Assembly: GCA_030148705.1 (NCBI GenBank)
Contig: JASBSY010000001.1
Span: 104,181 to 168,180 of the forward strand
DNA: 64,000 nucleotides
Direction of reading: 5' to 3'
Source of the DNA: Pukyongia sp.
GTDB lineage: Bacteria > Bacteroidota > Bacteroidia > Flavobacteriales > Flavobacteriaceae
Shown here: one piece after another, positions 8,556 through 18,436 of the stretch
Numbering within the stretch: position 1 is the first letter of the stretch
Layout of the letters: the number at the start of each line of letters is the position of its first letter
Position numbers and translations under genes: made by a program
Notes under the pieces: generated by a model
Database searches by the model: none
What the model saw: the letters and a program-made list of their open reading frames with translations, nothing else
Told to the model about the DNA's origin: nothing

Positions 8556-10328
8556 ATGCATTTAGAATTTCTCGATTGGGCATTGATACTTTCGTTTTTT
8601 GCCATTTTTATACTCATCGGAATTGTCGTTGCTAAACGATCCGGCAAGGATACAAAGGAATTTTTTCTCTCCGGTCGAAATATGCCGTGGTGGTTGCTGG
8701 GAATATCGATGGTGGCTACAACATTTTCGGCCGATACCCCAAATCTCGTAACCGACATTGTACGACAAAATGGTATCTCGGGCAACTGGGTATGGTGGGC
8801 ATTTCTTATAACAGGCATGCTAACCGTATTTGTCTACGCAAAATTATGGAGACGTAGCAAGGTACTTACCGACCTCGAATTTTACGAACTGCGTTACAGT
8901 GGTAAGGAGGCTGCATTTTTACGCGGTTTTAGAGCCATATACCTGGGCGTCTTCTTTAATGTGATGATTATGGCCTCGGTCTGTCTGGCAGCCATTAAAA
9001 TTGGCGGGGTATTGTTCGATCTTCCCCCGGTAGAATCGGTGGTGATCGCTTCGGCCGTTACAGTCCTATACAGTGCTTTTGGCGGATTGCGCGGAGTGAT
9101 ATTCACCGATTTTCTGCAGTTTATAATTGCCATGGTTGGATCGGTATGGGCCGCTTATTACATAGTTTCAATGCCTGAAATCGGCGGGTTGAACCAATTG
9201 CTCACCCATGAAAACGTGGCCGACAAATTGAATTTTCTTCCGGATTTTAATGATTCAAGTTCTATTCTCGTTCTATTGATCATTCCTCTTGCCGTCCAAT
9301 GGTGGAGTGTATGGTATCCGGGCGCCGAACCCGGAGGTGGGGGCTATATCGCGCAACGGATGCTTTCCGCCAAGGACGAAAAGAACGCCATTGGGGCCAC
9401 CCTCCTCTTTAATATTGCACATTACGCCCTCAGACCATGGCCATGGATAATTATCGCCCTGGCTTCGTTGGTGCTGTATCCGCAGTTATCTGATATTGGC
9501 GCAGAGTTTCCAAATGCAGTGCTCGGCCATGATCTTGGATATCCGGCTATGCTTACCAATTTACCGTCGGGGCTGCTGGGATTGGTAGTGGCCTCCCTAA
9601 TCGCAGCTTTTATGAGTACTATATCATCTCATCTTAACTGGGGTTCCTCCTATATTGCGCTCGACTTTTATAAGAGGTTCGTAAAAACAGACGCCTCGGA
9701 AAAAGAGCTTGTAGCCGTTGGCAGAATCTCTACGCTTTTACTAATGGTATTTGCCGCTGCTATCGCCTTGATGTTGAGTAGTGCGCTGAGTACCTTTGCA
9801 ATTTTATTACAAATAGGAGCCGGAACCGGGTTGATATTTATCCTAAGATGGTTTTGGTGGCGAATTAATGCCTATAGTGAGATTACAGGAATGGTTGTCT
9901 CATTCGTGGTGGCCATAGTGTTCGAATTCGTAGACCTGGGTCTGGAGACCCATGAAAAGCTTGTGTATAGCGTCCTGATTACCACTGTAAGCTGGTTACT
10001 GGTTACGCTCCTCACCAGGCCCACGAACGCAGAGAAACTTGCTGCGTTCTACAACAAAGTAACTCCTTACGGGATGGGATGGAATCGATTTAAAAGAATG
10101 GCCGAAGATCGGGGTCTCAAATTAAAAAGAAGTACCGATAATTTTACGATCGATCTCTCCTCAATGCTCCTGGGCATCTTATTGGTGTATTCCGGACTTT
10201 TTGCCACCGGTTATATTATCTACGGAAATTTACTTGGAAGTCTGATCCTGTCAGCAGTTTCGGTGCTTTCGGCTATAGCCATATTCTTCTTATGGCAACG
10301 CAAGCGTACCAATTCGACAAAGGGATAA
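8556..10328 (+). CDS. sodium:solute symporter (SSS family)
   Basis: 590 residues with about 13-14 hydrophobic helices. It is recognised by the N-terminal segment KDTKEFFLSGRNMPWW followed by GISMVATTFSADTP, and by the central VLYSAFGGLRGVIFTDFLQF, which is the sodium-symporter signature region; the LeuT-like fold is expected. The substrate is not evident: members closest to this layout are usually left as unspecified sodium symporters. It is somewhat longer than the typical 500-530 residues because of a C-terminal extension with two extra helices. Last gene of the OmpA-like/HHH/symporter operon, terminated by a hairpin. Confidence 0.88.
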   Translation: MHLEFLDWALILSFFAIFILIGIVVAKRSGKDTKEFFLSGRNMPWWLLGISMVATTFSADTPNLVTDIVRQNGISGNWVWWAFLITGMLTVFVYAKLWRRSKVLTDLEFYELRYSGKEAAFLRGFRAIYLGVFFNVMIMASVCLAAIKIGGVLFDLPPVESVVIASAVTVLYSAFGGLRGVIFTDFLQFIIAMVGSVWAAYYIVSMPEIGGLNQLLTHENVADKLNFLPDFNDSSSILVLLIIPLAVQWWSVWYPGAEPGGGGYIAQRMLSAKDEKNAIGATLLFNIAHYALRPWPWIIIALASLVLYPQLSDIGAEFPNAVLGHDLGYPAMLTNLPSGLLGLVVASLIAAFMSTISSHLNWGSSYIALDFYKRFVKTDASEKELVAVGRISTLLLMVFAAAIALMLSSALSTFAILLQIGAGTGLIFILRWFWWRINAYSEITGMVVSFVVAIVFEFVDLGLETHEKLVYSVLITTVSWLLVTLLTRPTNAEKLAAFYNKVTPYGMGWNRFKRMAEDRGLKLKRSTDNFTIDLSSMLLGILLVYSGLFATGYIIYGNLLGSLILSAVSVLSAIAIFFLWQRKRTNSTKG

Positions 10329-10330
10329 TA

Positions 10331-10358
10331 AAAAAGCCGCTTCGGAAGAAAGCGGCTT
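10331..10358 (+). terminator. terminator after the symporter operon
   Basis: Perfect nine-base stem AAGCCGCTT (10334-10342) / AAGCGGCTT (10350-10358), three bases after the stop codon, with A/T flanks; it may also serve the convergent SPFH gene. Confidence 0.75.
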
Positions 10359-10380
10359 AAATTTGTGAAAAGAGCAATGC

Positions 10381-11196
10381 TTACTGGTTTCCAAGTATAA
10401 TTGGCATCCCGTCTTTGCCCGAACCGATTATCACAACTTTACTGTTTGGCGATTCGGCCAATTTCATCGTAGCCTCGATCCCTTTATCTTGTAGGATCTT
10501 ATCGGTTAATGATGCACTTAGAATTCTGTTTGCATCGGCTTTACCCTGAGCTTCAATAATAACTTTTTCTGCCTCTTTCGCGGCTGTAACAAGTCGGAAT
10601 TCGTATTCAAGCGATTCCTGTTCCTGCTTTAGTTTACGTTCAATAGCGTCTTTAATGGTCATTGGCAGGGTGACATCCCGCACCAGAACTTCGTTGAGCT
10701 GCACAAATTGCTGCTCAAGGATTTTCTTTGTTTCGGTAAAGATCTCATCCTGAATGGCATCACGCTTGCTCGAATACAGTTGCTCCGGGGTATAGCGACC
10801 CACCACGCTTCTTGCTGCCGACCGAATCGCCGGCTGGATTACACGTTGCAGGTAATTTTCGCCCAGGTTTTGATGTAGCTTTCCTAAATCTGAATAAACA
10901 GGCTGATACCAGGCAGAAGCATCGATCTGAATTTCAAGTCCGTTGGATGAAAGCACCTTCATCTTTTCGAATAGTTCCTGCTGTCTTACTTCATAGATAA
11001 TCACCTTATTCCAGGGTGCCACCAGGTGAAAGCCTTCTCCCAAAGGCGGCTTGTCGATTACCACCCCGTCATCGAAGGTTTTATAGAGCACCCCCGCCTC
11101 ACCCGAGCCGACAGTAACCGCCGATTTTGCGATGACGATAATGAGAATGATTACAATAATTATGACCGGAATTCCGATCTTTGGTAGCTTGTCCAT
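10381..11196 (-). CDS. SPFH/prohibitin-family membrane protein
   Basis: 271 residues: an N-terminal hydrophobic helix (about 8-27), the SPFH core starting with VGSGEAGVLYKTFDDG, then a long charged helical coiled-coil (about 165-235, rich in Glu/Lys/Ala, including AAKEAEKVIIEAQGKADANR) and a short hydrophobic tail. Prohibitin, HflK/C and stomatin relatives form ring oligomers at the inner membrane and modulate membrane proteases. It is third in a minus-strand operon after fabG and the VWA-like gene, 15 bases downstream of the latter. The specific partner in this organism is unknown. Confidence 0.88.
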   Translation of the reverse strand: MDKLPKIGIPVIIIVIILIIVIAKSAVTVGSGEAGVLYKTFDDGVVIDKPPLGEGFHLVAPWNKVIIYEVRQQELFEKMKVLSSNGLEIQIDASAWYQPVYSDLGKLHQNLGENYLQRVIQPAIRSAARSVVGRYTPEQLYSSKRDAIQDEIFTETKKILEQQFVQLNEVLVRDVTLPMTIKDAIERKLKQEQESLEYEFRLVTAAKEAEKVIIEAQGKADANRILSASLTDKILQDKGIEATMKLAESPNSKVVIIGSGKDGMPIILGNQ

Positions 11197-11211
11197 TTTT
11201 TTATGTTTAAA

Positions 11212-13245
11212 TTAAATTAGTCCATTGTATTTTCTGATAAACCATTCTGTACTCAATAGCAGTACTATAAAGAGGAGTAGGTATTTCCAATCGATTAAAG
11301 GTACGATTTTTTGTTCGCTTTTCTGGATTGCCTGATAACGTTCATCCTTCATTAAGGCGTCTTGCAGCTTGTTTGCTTCCGTTACAAAAAATGCCTCTCC
11401 GGAAGTATTGGTCACAAAACGCTGTAGCTTTGTTACGTCTGCGTTGAGGAACTGTTGTTCCACATTAAAGTCCAGTATACTAAAGTTTCCACTTCTGGAA
11501 ACCGTTTCACTATCTACGGCCACGGTGAAATTATAACTGCCGGCCGGAAGTGAATTAAGATCGACTTCATAATAGTTACCCTTCAGAAGCATAGGAAACG
11601 TGAATTGTTCATTGGTTTCCGTATTTGTAACTCGTATTTGTAATAAGGCGCGGCTGTCGAAAACATAATTGCTGTCGAAATACTGGGCAGAAATTTTTAT
11701 GGGATTATTATTGTAATAGAACGATTCATGGCTTACTTCCAGTCGGCTTCTCCGCTTGTTCGATGCGAGGTATTGCACCAGTTTACCCATAAATTCGTCG
11801 AAAGCCTCAAAGCCACCGTCCTTTAAATACACCTGGGCTCGCCAGCGCCAGAAATCTTCCCCGTCCAATATTGCCTGCCGCCTGCCGTCTAGCTCCATTG
11901 TGGCCAGCAAGGCACTCCCGCTTGCTATACCATCGATATACTGCTCCAGCAATATTTCGTGGGGCACAGTAATTACCAATTCTCCGAATGCCGTATTAAG
12001 CGGAGGAAAATTATCGAAACCAAGGTCTTCTGTTCCGAAGGTGCCGTAGTTAAGATTAAATGCAGCGGTTACCAATTCATTCTGAAATGTGGCATCTTTT
12101 TCAAAGCTGCCGGAAACCGAATTCAGGAAATTCCAGTCTGTTTCCGTCCCGCTAATTGTAAAGGTATTCTTCTTTAACTGACTTAATTCAGAATAAACCG
12201 AAGAAAAACTTCTGTCGGGCTGATAAAGAATAATTAGTTGATAATCGTCAAGCTTGTTTAGGGCTTCGGCGGGTTTACTGAAAGTTATACTTCGCTGTTC
12301 GTTAGAGGTGATAGCTTTCCTGAGTGCACCCAGGTCGGGGTGAATAATGCTGCTTACCACCAGGACATTGGTCGCCTGGTCGATTACCTCAACAGCGAAC
12401 TGTTTTGTATTATTCTGCTTATTCTTTTCTTCCTGAACCGGTACTAAATGGGCCGAGTATTTTTGAAGGCCTACACTGTTAGCGGGTAGCGTGAATGTTA
12501 TAATTTTGCTGTTATTCGATTCGGTAAATGAAACAGTCTGCCTGAACACCGTACTTCCGGCCTGGGTTACCACAAAATCGGAAGTTCGGGTCTCTGAACC
12601 GTTGTAAATAAGCACAACCTCGACGGGAAACTGGTTTTTCAGGAAAGCGTATCGGTTGCTGTTTAGCTGTTCTATCCTCATATCTGTATACTGAGTGGAA
12701 TCGCCCAAAATTATTGTATATACCGGATTTTTTATGGTGGTACCCGCATATTCGTAATCGGCCCCGAAGGTCTGGTTGCCGTCTGTAATGAGAACAGTTG
12801 GTGCGATTTCCGATTGGTAAACAGCATTAACTCCTGAAAGGGCTTTTCTGATATTTGTGTTCCGTTCGGTGAACGAGAGGGAGTCTGAGGTGTTTAACTC
12901 ACTGCCAAACCCGTAATATCGAATGTCGAATTTATCATTCAGGTCTTCGCTAGATTTTAAAAAGCCCACGAAATTCTCCGCATTTTCGCGTTGTTCAAGA
13001 GCTGTTACCGAAGCGGAATTATCAATAAGAACCGGCAATTTTGGTTTCTCTATAGTATAGGTCTCGCTTCTGAATTTTGGATTAATTATCAATAATAAAA
13101 GCAGAAAGAAGCTAAAGAATCTCAGGGTTCCAAACAGCCATTTGTGCCGTGCTGAATGGGTCGTTCTGTATCCATACATGAATACCGCCACTGCTAAGGA
13201 AACAGTGGCGGCGATAATAATATACAGTATGGTTTCCGGGGTCAT
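11212..13245 (-). CDS. membrane protein with von Willebrand A-like domain
   Basis: 677 residues. Two N-terminal hydrophobic helices (about 5-25 and 38-57) precede a periplasmic region, and one C-terminal helix (WKYLLLFIVLLLSTEWFI) ends the protein. Just after the second helix comes PVLIDNSASV, which resembles the DxSxS metal site of von Willebrand A domains, followed by APTVLITDGNQTFG, the expected downstream strand with TDG. The remainder is beta-rich, with Ig-like character and a probable glutamine-amidotransferase-like region, as in Bacteroidota membrane proteins related to BatA/BatB. Function unknown. It sits seven bases after fabG and before the SPFH gene; co-transcription is likely. Confidence 0.75.
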   Translation of the reverse strand: MTPETILYIIIAATVSLAVAVFMYGYRTTHSARHKWLFGTLRFFSFFLLLLLIINPKFRSETYTIEKPKLPVLIDNSASVTALEQRENAENFVGFLKSSEDLNDKFDIRYYGFGSELNTSDSLSFTERNTNIRKALSGVNAVYQSEIAPTVLITDGNQTFGADYEYAGTTIKNPVYTIILGDSTQYTDMRIEQLNSNRYAFLKNQFPVEVVLIYNGSETRTSDFVVTQAGSTVFRQTVSFTESNNSKIITFTLPANSVGLQKYSAHLVPVQEEKNKQNNTKQFAVEVIDQATNVLVVSSIIHPDLGALRKAITSNEQRSITFSKPAEALNKLDDYQLIILYQPDRSFSSVYSELSQLKKNTFTISGTETDWNFLNSVSGSFEKDATFQNELVTAAFNLNYGTFGTEDLGFDNFPPLNTAFGELVITVPHEILLEQYIDGIASGSALLATMELDGRRQAILDGEDFWRWRAQVYLKDGGFEAFDEFMGKLVQYLASNKRRSRLEVSHESFYYNNNPIKISAQYFDSNYVFDSRALLQIRVTNTETNEQFTFPMLLKGNYYEVDLNSLPAGSYNFTVAVDSETVSRSGNFSILDFNVEQQFLNADVTKLQRFVTNTSGEAFFVTEANKLQDALMKDERYQAIQKSEQKIVPLIDWKYLLLFIVLLLSTEWFIRKYNGLI

Positions 13246-13252
13246 GAATTTC

Positions 13253-13999
13253 TTAAGTTAACATTCCGCCATCTACGTTAAGAACCTGCCCGGTAACATA
13301 AGATGAAAGATCACTGGCCAGGAACACACAAGCGTTGGCTATATCTTCAGGCGAACCACCTCTTTTCAGGGGAATAGCATCTCTCCAGCTCTGAACTGTT
13401 GCTTCATCCAGCTTCCCGGTCATTTCGGTTTCGATAAAGCCCGGAGCTATGGCGTTACAGCGTATATCCCGAGAGCCGAGTTCCAGGGCGACCGATTTGG
13501 TAAACCCGAGAATCCCCGCTTTAGACGCGGCATAGTTGGTTTGTCCGGCATTCCCTTTTACTCCAACCACCGAACTCATATTAATAATGGAACCTTTCCG
13601 TTGCTTTAACATAGCCCGCTGCACGGCTTTAGTCATATTAAATACCGATTTCAGGTTTACCTCAATAACTTTGTCGAAATCTTCTTCTGAAATACGCATT
13701 AAAAGATTGTCCTTGGTAATCCCCGCATTGTTTACCAATATATCGATACTCCCGAATTCTTCAAGTACCTGAGAGGCCAGTTCCTGGGATTCATCGAAAT
13801 TAGCCGCATTGCTCTGATATGCCTTTACCTTAACGCCTTCTTTAGAGACTTTCTCGGCTATAGCATCGGCCGACTCTTTAGAGGAGTTATAGGTAAAGGC
13901 GACGTTTGCACCGTGCTTTGCAAAAGTTTCAACGATGCCCTTGCCAATTCCGCGGCTACCACCGGTTACGATAGCGGTCTTTCCTTCTAATAATTTCAT
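13253..13999 (-). CDS. fabG: 3-oxoacyl-ACP reductase FabG
   Basis: 248 residues, the standard length of FabG. Rossmann-fold NADP(H)-binding motif TGGSRGIG at 12-19, NNAG at 90-93, and the catalytic Ser-Tyr-Lys set with YAASK (Y156, K160); C-terminal GQVLNVDGGM is typical of the family. It reduces 3-oxoacyl-ACP to 3-hydroxyacyl-ACP in the cytosolic type II fatty-acid cycle, supplying the 3-hydroxyacyl chains also used by the Lpx enzymes nearby. First gene of a minus-strand unit with the VWA-like and SPFH genes. Confidence 0.93.
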   Translation of the reverse strand: MKLLEGKTAIVTGGSRGIGKGIVETFAKHGANVAFTYNSSKESADAIAEKVSKEGVKVKAYQSNAANFDESQELASQVLEEFGSIDILVNNAGITKDNLLMRISEEDFDKVIEVNLKSVFNMTKAVQRAMLKQRKGSIINMSSVVGVKGNAGQTNYAASKAGILGFTKSVALELGSRDIRCNAIAPGFIETEMTGKLDEATVQSWRDAIPLKRGGSPEDIANACVFLASDLSSYVTGQVLNVDGGMLT

Positions 14000-14138
14000 A
14001 GTTGTTCTGCTTAATTTTTGGATTGACTAAGATAAAAAGATATTATAAGACCTTATAAGTCTTCCTGAGTTTTATTCTCATTTAGACACTCTAGAGAAAT
14101 ATATTGTATCTTAACTACTTATAAATCAATCCAACAAC

Positions 14139-16073
14139 ATGAAAAATCTAATTTTTTTATTAAGCATCCTAATGTTGGTAGCCTGTAAAGACAGTAAGGA
14201 ATCGAAAGTGGTTTCCGAAGTAAAGCAGCCACCACCTGAAATCTCCGTTGAGGATTTTGTAAAGAACTCTGAACAACGCACATTTCGTATGTCACCGGAC
14301 GGTTCGCATATTGCCTATCTGGCTCCTTACAAAACGAGAATGAATATCCATGTAAAAGCTGCCGGTTCGGAGGACGTTATCAGAGTAACGGGAGTAGAAG
14401 ACCGAGACATCAATAATTTCTTCTGGGCAAGCAATGACCGGTTAGTGTATATAAAAGACAATGCCGGAAACGAGAATTTCCATTTGTATTCGATTGGCAA
14501 GGAAGGAAAAGATGAAAAGAACCTTACCCCATTTGATGGTGTAAGGGCGCAGATAATAGACGACCTGGAATCCCAACCGGAGTTTATGATCATTGGACTT
14601 AATAACAGGAATCCGCAAGTTTTCGATCCTTACCGAATCAATATTAAAACCGGTGAGATGGATCTCATTTACGAAAACCCGGGGGATATAACCGGATGGG
14701 GAACCGATCATGACGGGAAATTGCGCCTGGCTTATAAGACAAATGGCGTGGATACAAGTATTTGGTATCGACAAAGTGAGGAGGATGAGTTTAAAGAGGT
14801 TATTTCTCTGAATTTTAAAGAAACCTTATCGCCACAATTCTTCGATTTCGATAACGGGGATGTGGTATACGCCATTTCCGATCTAAACAGGGATAAATCG
14901 GCTATAGTTAAGTACGATTTAAAGCAGAATAAGGAAATTGAAGAGATTTATGCCAATAGCGAGGTCGACGTGGACTATCTGGCATACTCTAACCATCGTA
15001 AAGTACCTACACACATAGGATATACAAGGGCTAAACACGAAAGAAAATTTATGGACGATGAAACCGAAAACCTGTTCAAAAGATTTCACGATGAACTAGG
15101 CGATGAAAACGAGTATTACATCGTATCTACAAACAAGGAAGAAACAAAAATGCTGGTTTATTTGAGTCATGATACGTCTAGAGGGTATTATTATTATTAT
15201 GATAAAGACGCAGACACGCTTAAAAAAATAGCAGATCTCAGTCCATGGCTGAATCCGGAGCATATGGCACAGATGAAACCAATAAGCTATAAAAGTCGGG
15301 ATGGACTAACCATTCACGGATATCTTACTCTTCCCGTTGGGCGGGAAGCCAAGAATCTTCCGGTGGTTATAAATCCACATGGCGGCCCGTGGGCAAGGGA
15401 TAATTGGGGATACAACGCCGAAGTTCAATTGCTGGCCAATCGAGGTTATGCTGTCTTGCAAATGAACTTTAGAGGATCTACTGGATATGGCAAAGAGTTT
15501 TGGCAAAAATCATTTAAACAATGGGGCCAGGCAATGCAGGATGATGTTACAGACGGCGCGCATTGGCTTATAGACCAAGGTATTGCCGATCCTGACCGCC
15601 TTGCCATTTACGGTGGAAGTTACGGGGGTTATGCCACACTTGCCGGAATTACCAACACTCCGGAGCTGTATGCAGCCGCGGTAGATTATGTTGGAGTTTC
15701 AAATTTATTTACGTTCATGGAAACGATTCCACCTTACTGGGAACCTTATAAAAAGATGCTTTATGAAATGGTGGGAGATCCCAATACCGCCGACAGTATA
15801 ATGATGAGGGCAAATAGCCCTGTTTATAACGTCGATAAAATTAAAGCTGCATTATTCGTGGCACAGGGGGCGAATGATCCCAGAGTTGTTCAGGCAGAAT
15901 CGGACCAAATGGTTGAAGCGTTGGAAAAGAAAGGTGTGAATGTGCAATATATGCTCAAGACGGATGAGGGCCATGGCTTCAGAAATGAGGAAAATCGGTT
16001 CGATTTCTATAATGCCATGATTATTTTCCTCGATGAGAATATGAAAGAGAAAGTTGCGGACATAAAAACCTGA
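14139..16073 (+). CDS. S9 family (prolyl oligopeptidase-type) peptidase, lipoprotein
   Basis: 644 residues. A lipoprotein signal peptide ends in the lipobox LMLVAC (Cys16), so the enzyme is anchored in the periplasm or outer membrane. The N-terminal half is a beta-propeller; the C-terminal alpha/beta-hydrolase domain carries the nucleophile motif GGSYGGY (Ser494), Asp580 in GANDPRV and His612 in DEGHGF. This S9C-like architecture cleaves short peptides, often with an alanyl- or prolyl-directed preference. The upstream HGGPWARDNWG loop provides the oxyanion-hole region. It is a single-gene unit diverging from fabG and ending in a strong bidirectional terminator. Confidence 0.92.
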   Translation: MKNLIFLLSILMLVACKDSKESKVVSEVKQPPPEISVEDFVKNSEQRTFRMSPDGSHIAYLAPYKTRMNIHVKAAGSEDVIRVTGVEDRDINNFFWASNDRLVYIKDNAGNENFHLYSIGKEGKDEKNLTPFDGVRAQIIDDLESQPEFMIIGLNNRNPQVFDPYRINIKTGEMDLIYENPGDITGWGTDHDGKLRLAYKTNGVDTSIWYRQSEEDEFKEVISLNFKETLSPQFFDFDNGDVVYAISDLNRDKSAIVKYDLKQNKEIEEIYANSEVDVDYLAYSNHRKVPTHIGYTRAKHERKFMDDETENLFKRFHDELGDENEYYIVSTNKEETKMLVYLSHDTSRGYYYYYDKDADTLKKIADLSPWLNPEHMAQMKPISYKSRDGLTIHGYLTLPVGREAKNLPVVINPHGGPWARDNWGYNAEVQLLANRGYAVLQMNFRGSTGYGKEFWQKSFKQWGQAMQDDVTDGAHWLIDQGIADPDRLAIYGGSYGGYATLAGITNTPELYAAAVDYVGVSNLFTFMETIPPYWEPYKKMLYEMVGDPNTADSIMMRANSPVYNVDKIKAALFVAQGANDPRVVQAESDQMVEALEKKGVNVQYMLKTDEGHGFRNEENRFDFYNAMIIFLDENMKEKVADIKT

Positions 16074-16093
16074 TAACTCCTAACACAAACGTA

Positions 16094-16116
16094 AAAAGGG
16101 CTCAAAGAGCCCTTTT
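16094..16116. terminator. bidirectional terminator between the S9 peptidase gene and sucD
   Basis: Perfect ten-base stem AAAAGGGCTC / GAGCCCTTTT with an AAA loop, between two convergent genes. Confidence 0.9.
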
Positions 16117-16135
16117 TTAGATTGTAATATCTGTT

Positions 16136-17011
16136 TTAGTTTCCAAGTACCTCGGCAACGCGTTTGCCGATTTCGGCCGGGGAGTCGACTACGTGAATTC
16201 CGCAGTCTCTCATAATTTTCTTTTTCGCCTGAGCAGTGTCATCACTTCCGCCTACTATGGCGCCGGCATGTCCCATGGTTCTTCCTGCAGGAGCAGTTTC
16301 TCCTGCGATAAAGCCAATTACCGGTTTTTTACTGCCACTTTTCTTATACCACTGGGCTGCATCGGCCTCCAACTGCCCACCGATCTCCCCGATCATAACC
16401 ACGGCCTCCGTCTCTTCGTCGTTTATTAGTAATTCTACCGCTTCGCGAGTGGTCGTCCCAATGATAGGGTCCCCACCTATTCCGATGGCCGTAGTTATTC
16501 CCAGCCCTTGCTTCACAACCTGGTCGGCTGCTTCATAGGTAAGTGTTCCGGATTTTGATACGATTCCCACCCTACCTTTTTCAAAAACAAAGCCGGGCAT
16601 GATACCTACTTTAGCTTCACCGGGCGTAATAACCCCGGGGCAATTAGGGCCTACCAGACGGCAATCCCGATCTTTGAGATAATCGGCAGCTGTGATCATA
16701 TCGGCAACGGGGATGCCTTCAGTAATGGTAATGATTACCGATATCCCGGCATCTGCAGCTTCCATAATAGCGTCGGCTGCAAATGCGGGAGGCACGAATA
16801 TGATAGATACATCGGCGTCGGTAGCTTTTACAGCCTCTTCCACCGTGTTAAAAACAGGTTTGTCGAGGTGGTTTTGTCCGCCTTTTCCGGGTGTAACTCC
16901 ACCTACTACGTTAGTTCCGTACTCTATCATCTGCCCGGCGTGAAAAGTTCCTTCACTACCCGTAAAGCCCTGCACTATTATCTTCGAATTTTTATTGACT
17001 AAAACACTCAT
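16136..17011 (-). CDS. sucD: succinyl-CoA ligase (ADP/GDP-forming) subunit alpha
   Basis: 291 residues from the ATG at 17011. The frame is open to 17071, but the upstream 20 codons do not resemble the family and start inside an intergenic stretch. CoA-binding motif [10 protein letters not shown] at 15-24, GPNCPG near 121-126, and the active-site histidine that becomes phosphorylated, His248 in GHAGAIVGG. Acts in the TCA cycle with the beta subunit SucC, which is not encoded here, converting succinyl-CoA to succinate with nucleotide formation. It follows the LpxD-paralog/NTF2-like genes on the same strand after a 71-base gap. Confidence 0.93.
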   Translation of the reverse strand: MSVLVNKNSKIIVQGFTGSEGTFHAGQMIEYGTNVVGGVTPGKGGQNHLDKPVFNTVEEAVKATDADVSIIFVPPAFAADAIMEAADAGISVIITITEGIPVADMITAADYLKDRDCRLVGPNCPGVITPGEAKVGIMPGFVFEKGRVGIVSKSGTLTYEAADQVVKQGLGITTAIGIGGDPIIGTTTREAVELLINDEETEAVVMIGEIGGQLEADAAQWYKKSGSKKPVIGFIAGETAPAGRTMGHAGAIVGGSDDTAQAKKKIMRDCGIHVVDSPAEIGKRVAEVLGN

Positions 17012-17082
17012 TGGTTTTTGTAGTATTTGTGCGATTAATAAGGCCGCAAAGATATTATTTTGCGACGCCATAAAAAAGAAAT

Positions 17083-17496
17083 TTAAACTTTAACCCTGTG
17101 ATAGGATTCGGAAGTATCGTCTTTATCGGTTACAGGCTGGCTCACCTGGTATCCCCTGTATAACTGACCGTCCTTCACTTCCCAGATCGCAATAAAATGG
17201 GCAATTCCCAGCTCTTCATCGGGATTCTCCATAGTGCGGACGTAGTATTTATACCTTATGGTAATATGATTATCATCCTGTAACAAATGACTTATTTCTA
17301 TTCGAAGATCGTGATAGGAACGTTTAATTTCGTTGAAGAAATCTGTAAGATCATCATAATTCATGATGGTGAGTCCATCGACGCTGTTCCAGATCAACAC
17401 GATATCTTTATGGAAGTATGATTTTAAAACCGAATCATCCTTTAATATGTCGGATTTATAAAAACCCTTCACTACATCTTTAGCGCTTTTACTCAT
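17083..17496 (-). CDS. NTF2-like (SnoaL-type) domain protein
   Basis: 137 residues with the alpha+beta cone pattern of the NTF2-like superfamily: an N-terminal helix ([11 protein letters not shown]), the short strand [10 protein letters not shown], and later strands ending in [20 protein letters not shown]. Members are small ligand-binding or enzyme-like proteins with very diverse roles; no catalytic residues are assigned. Its ATG overlaps the stop codon of the LpxD paralog by four bases, so it is translationally coupled to it. Conserved linkage to LpxD-like, efp and lpxA genes suggests an envelope-related role, but this is an inference. Confidence 0.75.
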   Translation of the reverse strand: MSKSAKDVVKGFYKSDILKDDSVLKSYFHKDIVLIWNSVDGLTIMNYDDLTDFFNEIKRSYHDLRIEISHLLQDDNHITIRYKYYVRTMENPDEELGIAHFIAIWEVKDGQLYRGYQVSQPVTDKDDTSESYHRVKV

Positions 17497-18431
17497 TGTA
17501 TTTTATCAAGTTTATCAATTATATCGGGAATTAGTTTAATGGACGCTAATTCCTTGTATTTTTTTCTGAATTCATCTGCCGGTGTCCCAAAATAAGATTT
17601 GTGTCCCGGAAGGGATTTGCTCACTCCGCTCTGAGCGGAAATAATTGCCTTCTCCCCTATGGTTACACCACTGGTGATTCCAACCTGTCCCCAGATGGTC
17701 ACAAAGTCTTCAATAAGTACACAGCCGGCAATTCCAACCTGGGATGCGATAAGGCATCGGCTGCCTATTACCGAATCATGTCCTACGTGGACCTGGTTAT
17801 CCAGCTTAGTTCCTTCTCCTATCACGGTGGAAGCCGTTACTCCACGATCGATACTGCAAAGTGCACCAATATCCACATTGTCCTTTATTACGACATTTCC
17901 GCCACTTAAGAGTCGGTCGTATTTTTCGGGTCGGTTCTTGTAATAGAATGCATCTGCCCCGAGTACTGTTCCGGAGTGAATGGTAACATTGTTGCCTATA
18001 ATCGTATTGTCATAAATGGAAACATTGGAGTGTATTACACAATCACTACCAATTCTCACATTATTCCCTATAAAGACGTTTGGTTGAATTACCGTGTGTT
18101 TTCCAATTAACGCGCTTTCAGCTATTACTGCTCTCGCCACCTGAAACGGGTTAAAATGCCGGGTTAGTTTATTGAAATCGCGAAACGGATCGTCTGAGAT
18201 CAACAGGGCCTTATCTTTGGGGCAATCGACTTTCTTGTTGATCAGGATAACTGAGGCCAGTGATCGCAACGCTTTATCATAGTATTTAGGATGATCAACG
18301 AAGACGATATCCCCGGGTTGCACCACGTGGATCTCGTTCATTCCGTGTACCTGAAAATTGGGAGCACCCACGAATTCGCAATCGAGAATTGCAGCGATAT
18401 CTTTTAAATCAAGCGGGTGTTTAAATTTCAT
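17493..18431 (-). CDS. LpxD-like left-handed beta-helix acyltransferase paralog
   Basis: 312 residues with an N-terminal LpxD-type substrate-binding domain (residues 1-95) and a central run of hexapeptide repeats (I/V/L-G-x-x-x-x pattern, about 100-265) that folds as a left-handed beta-helix. The segment LDNQVHVGHDSVIGSRC corresponds to the catalytic-histidine turn of LpxD. A second, closer LpxD homologue lies at 21205-22230, so this one is a paralog whose acyl acceptor or chain preference may differ. It starts six bases after efp ends and is coupled to the NTF2-like gene downstream. Whether it still makes lipid A is not known. Confidence 0.8.
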   Translation of the reverse strand: MKFKHPLDLKDIAAILDCEFVGAPNFQVHGMNEIHVVQPGDIVFVDHPKYYDKALRSLASVILINKKVDCPKDKALLISDDPFRDFNKLTRHFNPFQVARAVIAESALIGKHTVIQPNVFIGNNVRIGSDCVIHSNVSIYDNTIIGNNVTIHSGTVLGADAFYYKNRPEKYDRLLSGGNVVIKDNVDIGALCSIDRGVTASTVIGEGTKLDNQVHVGHDSVIGSRCLIASQVGIAGCVLIEDFVTIWGQVGITSGVTIGEKAIISAQSGVSKSLPGHKSYFGTPADEFRKKYKELASIKLIPDIIDKLDKIQ

Positions 18432-18436
18432 AGACC

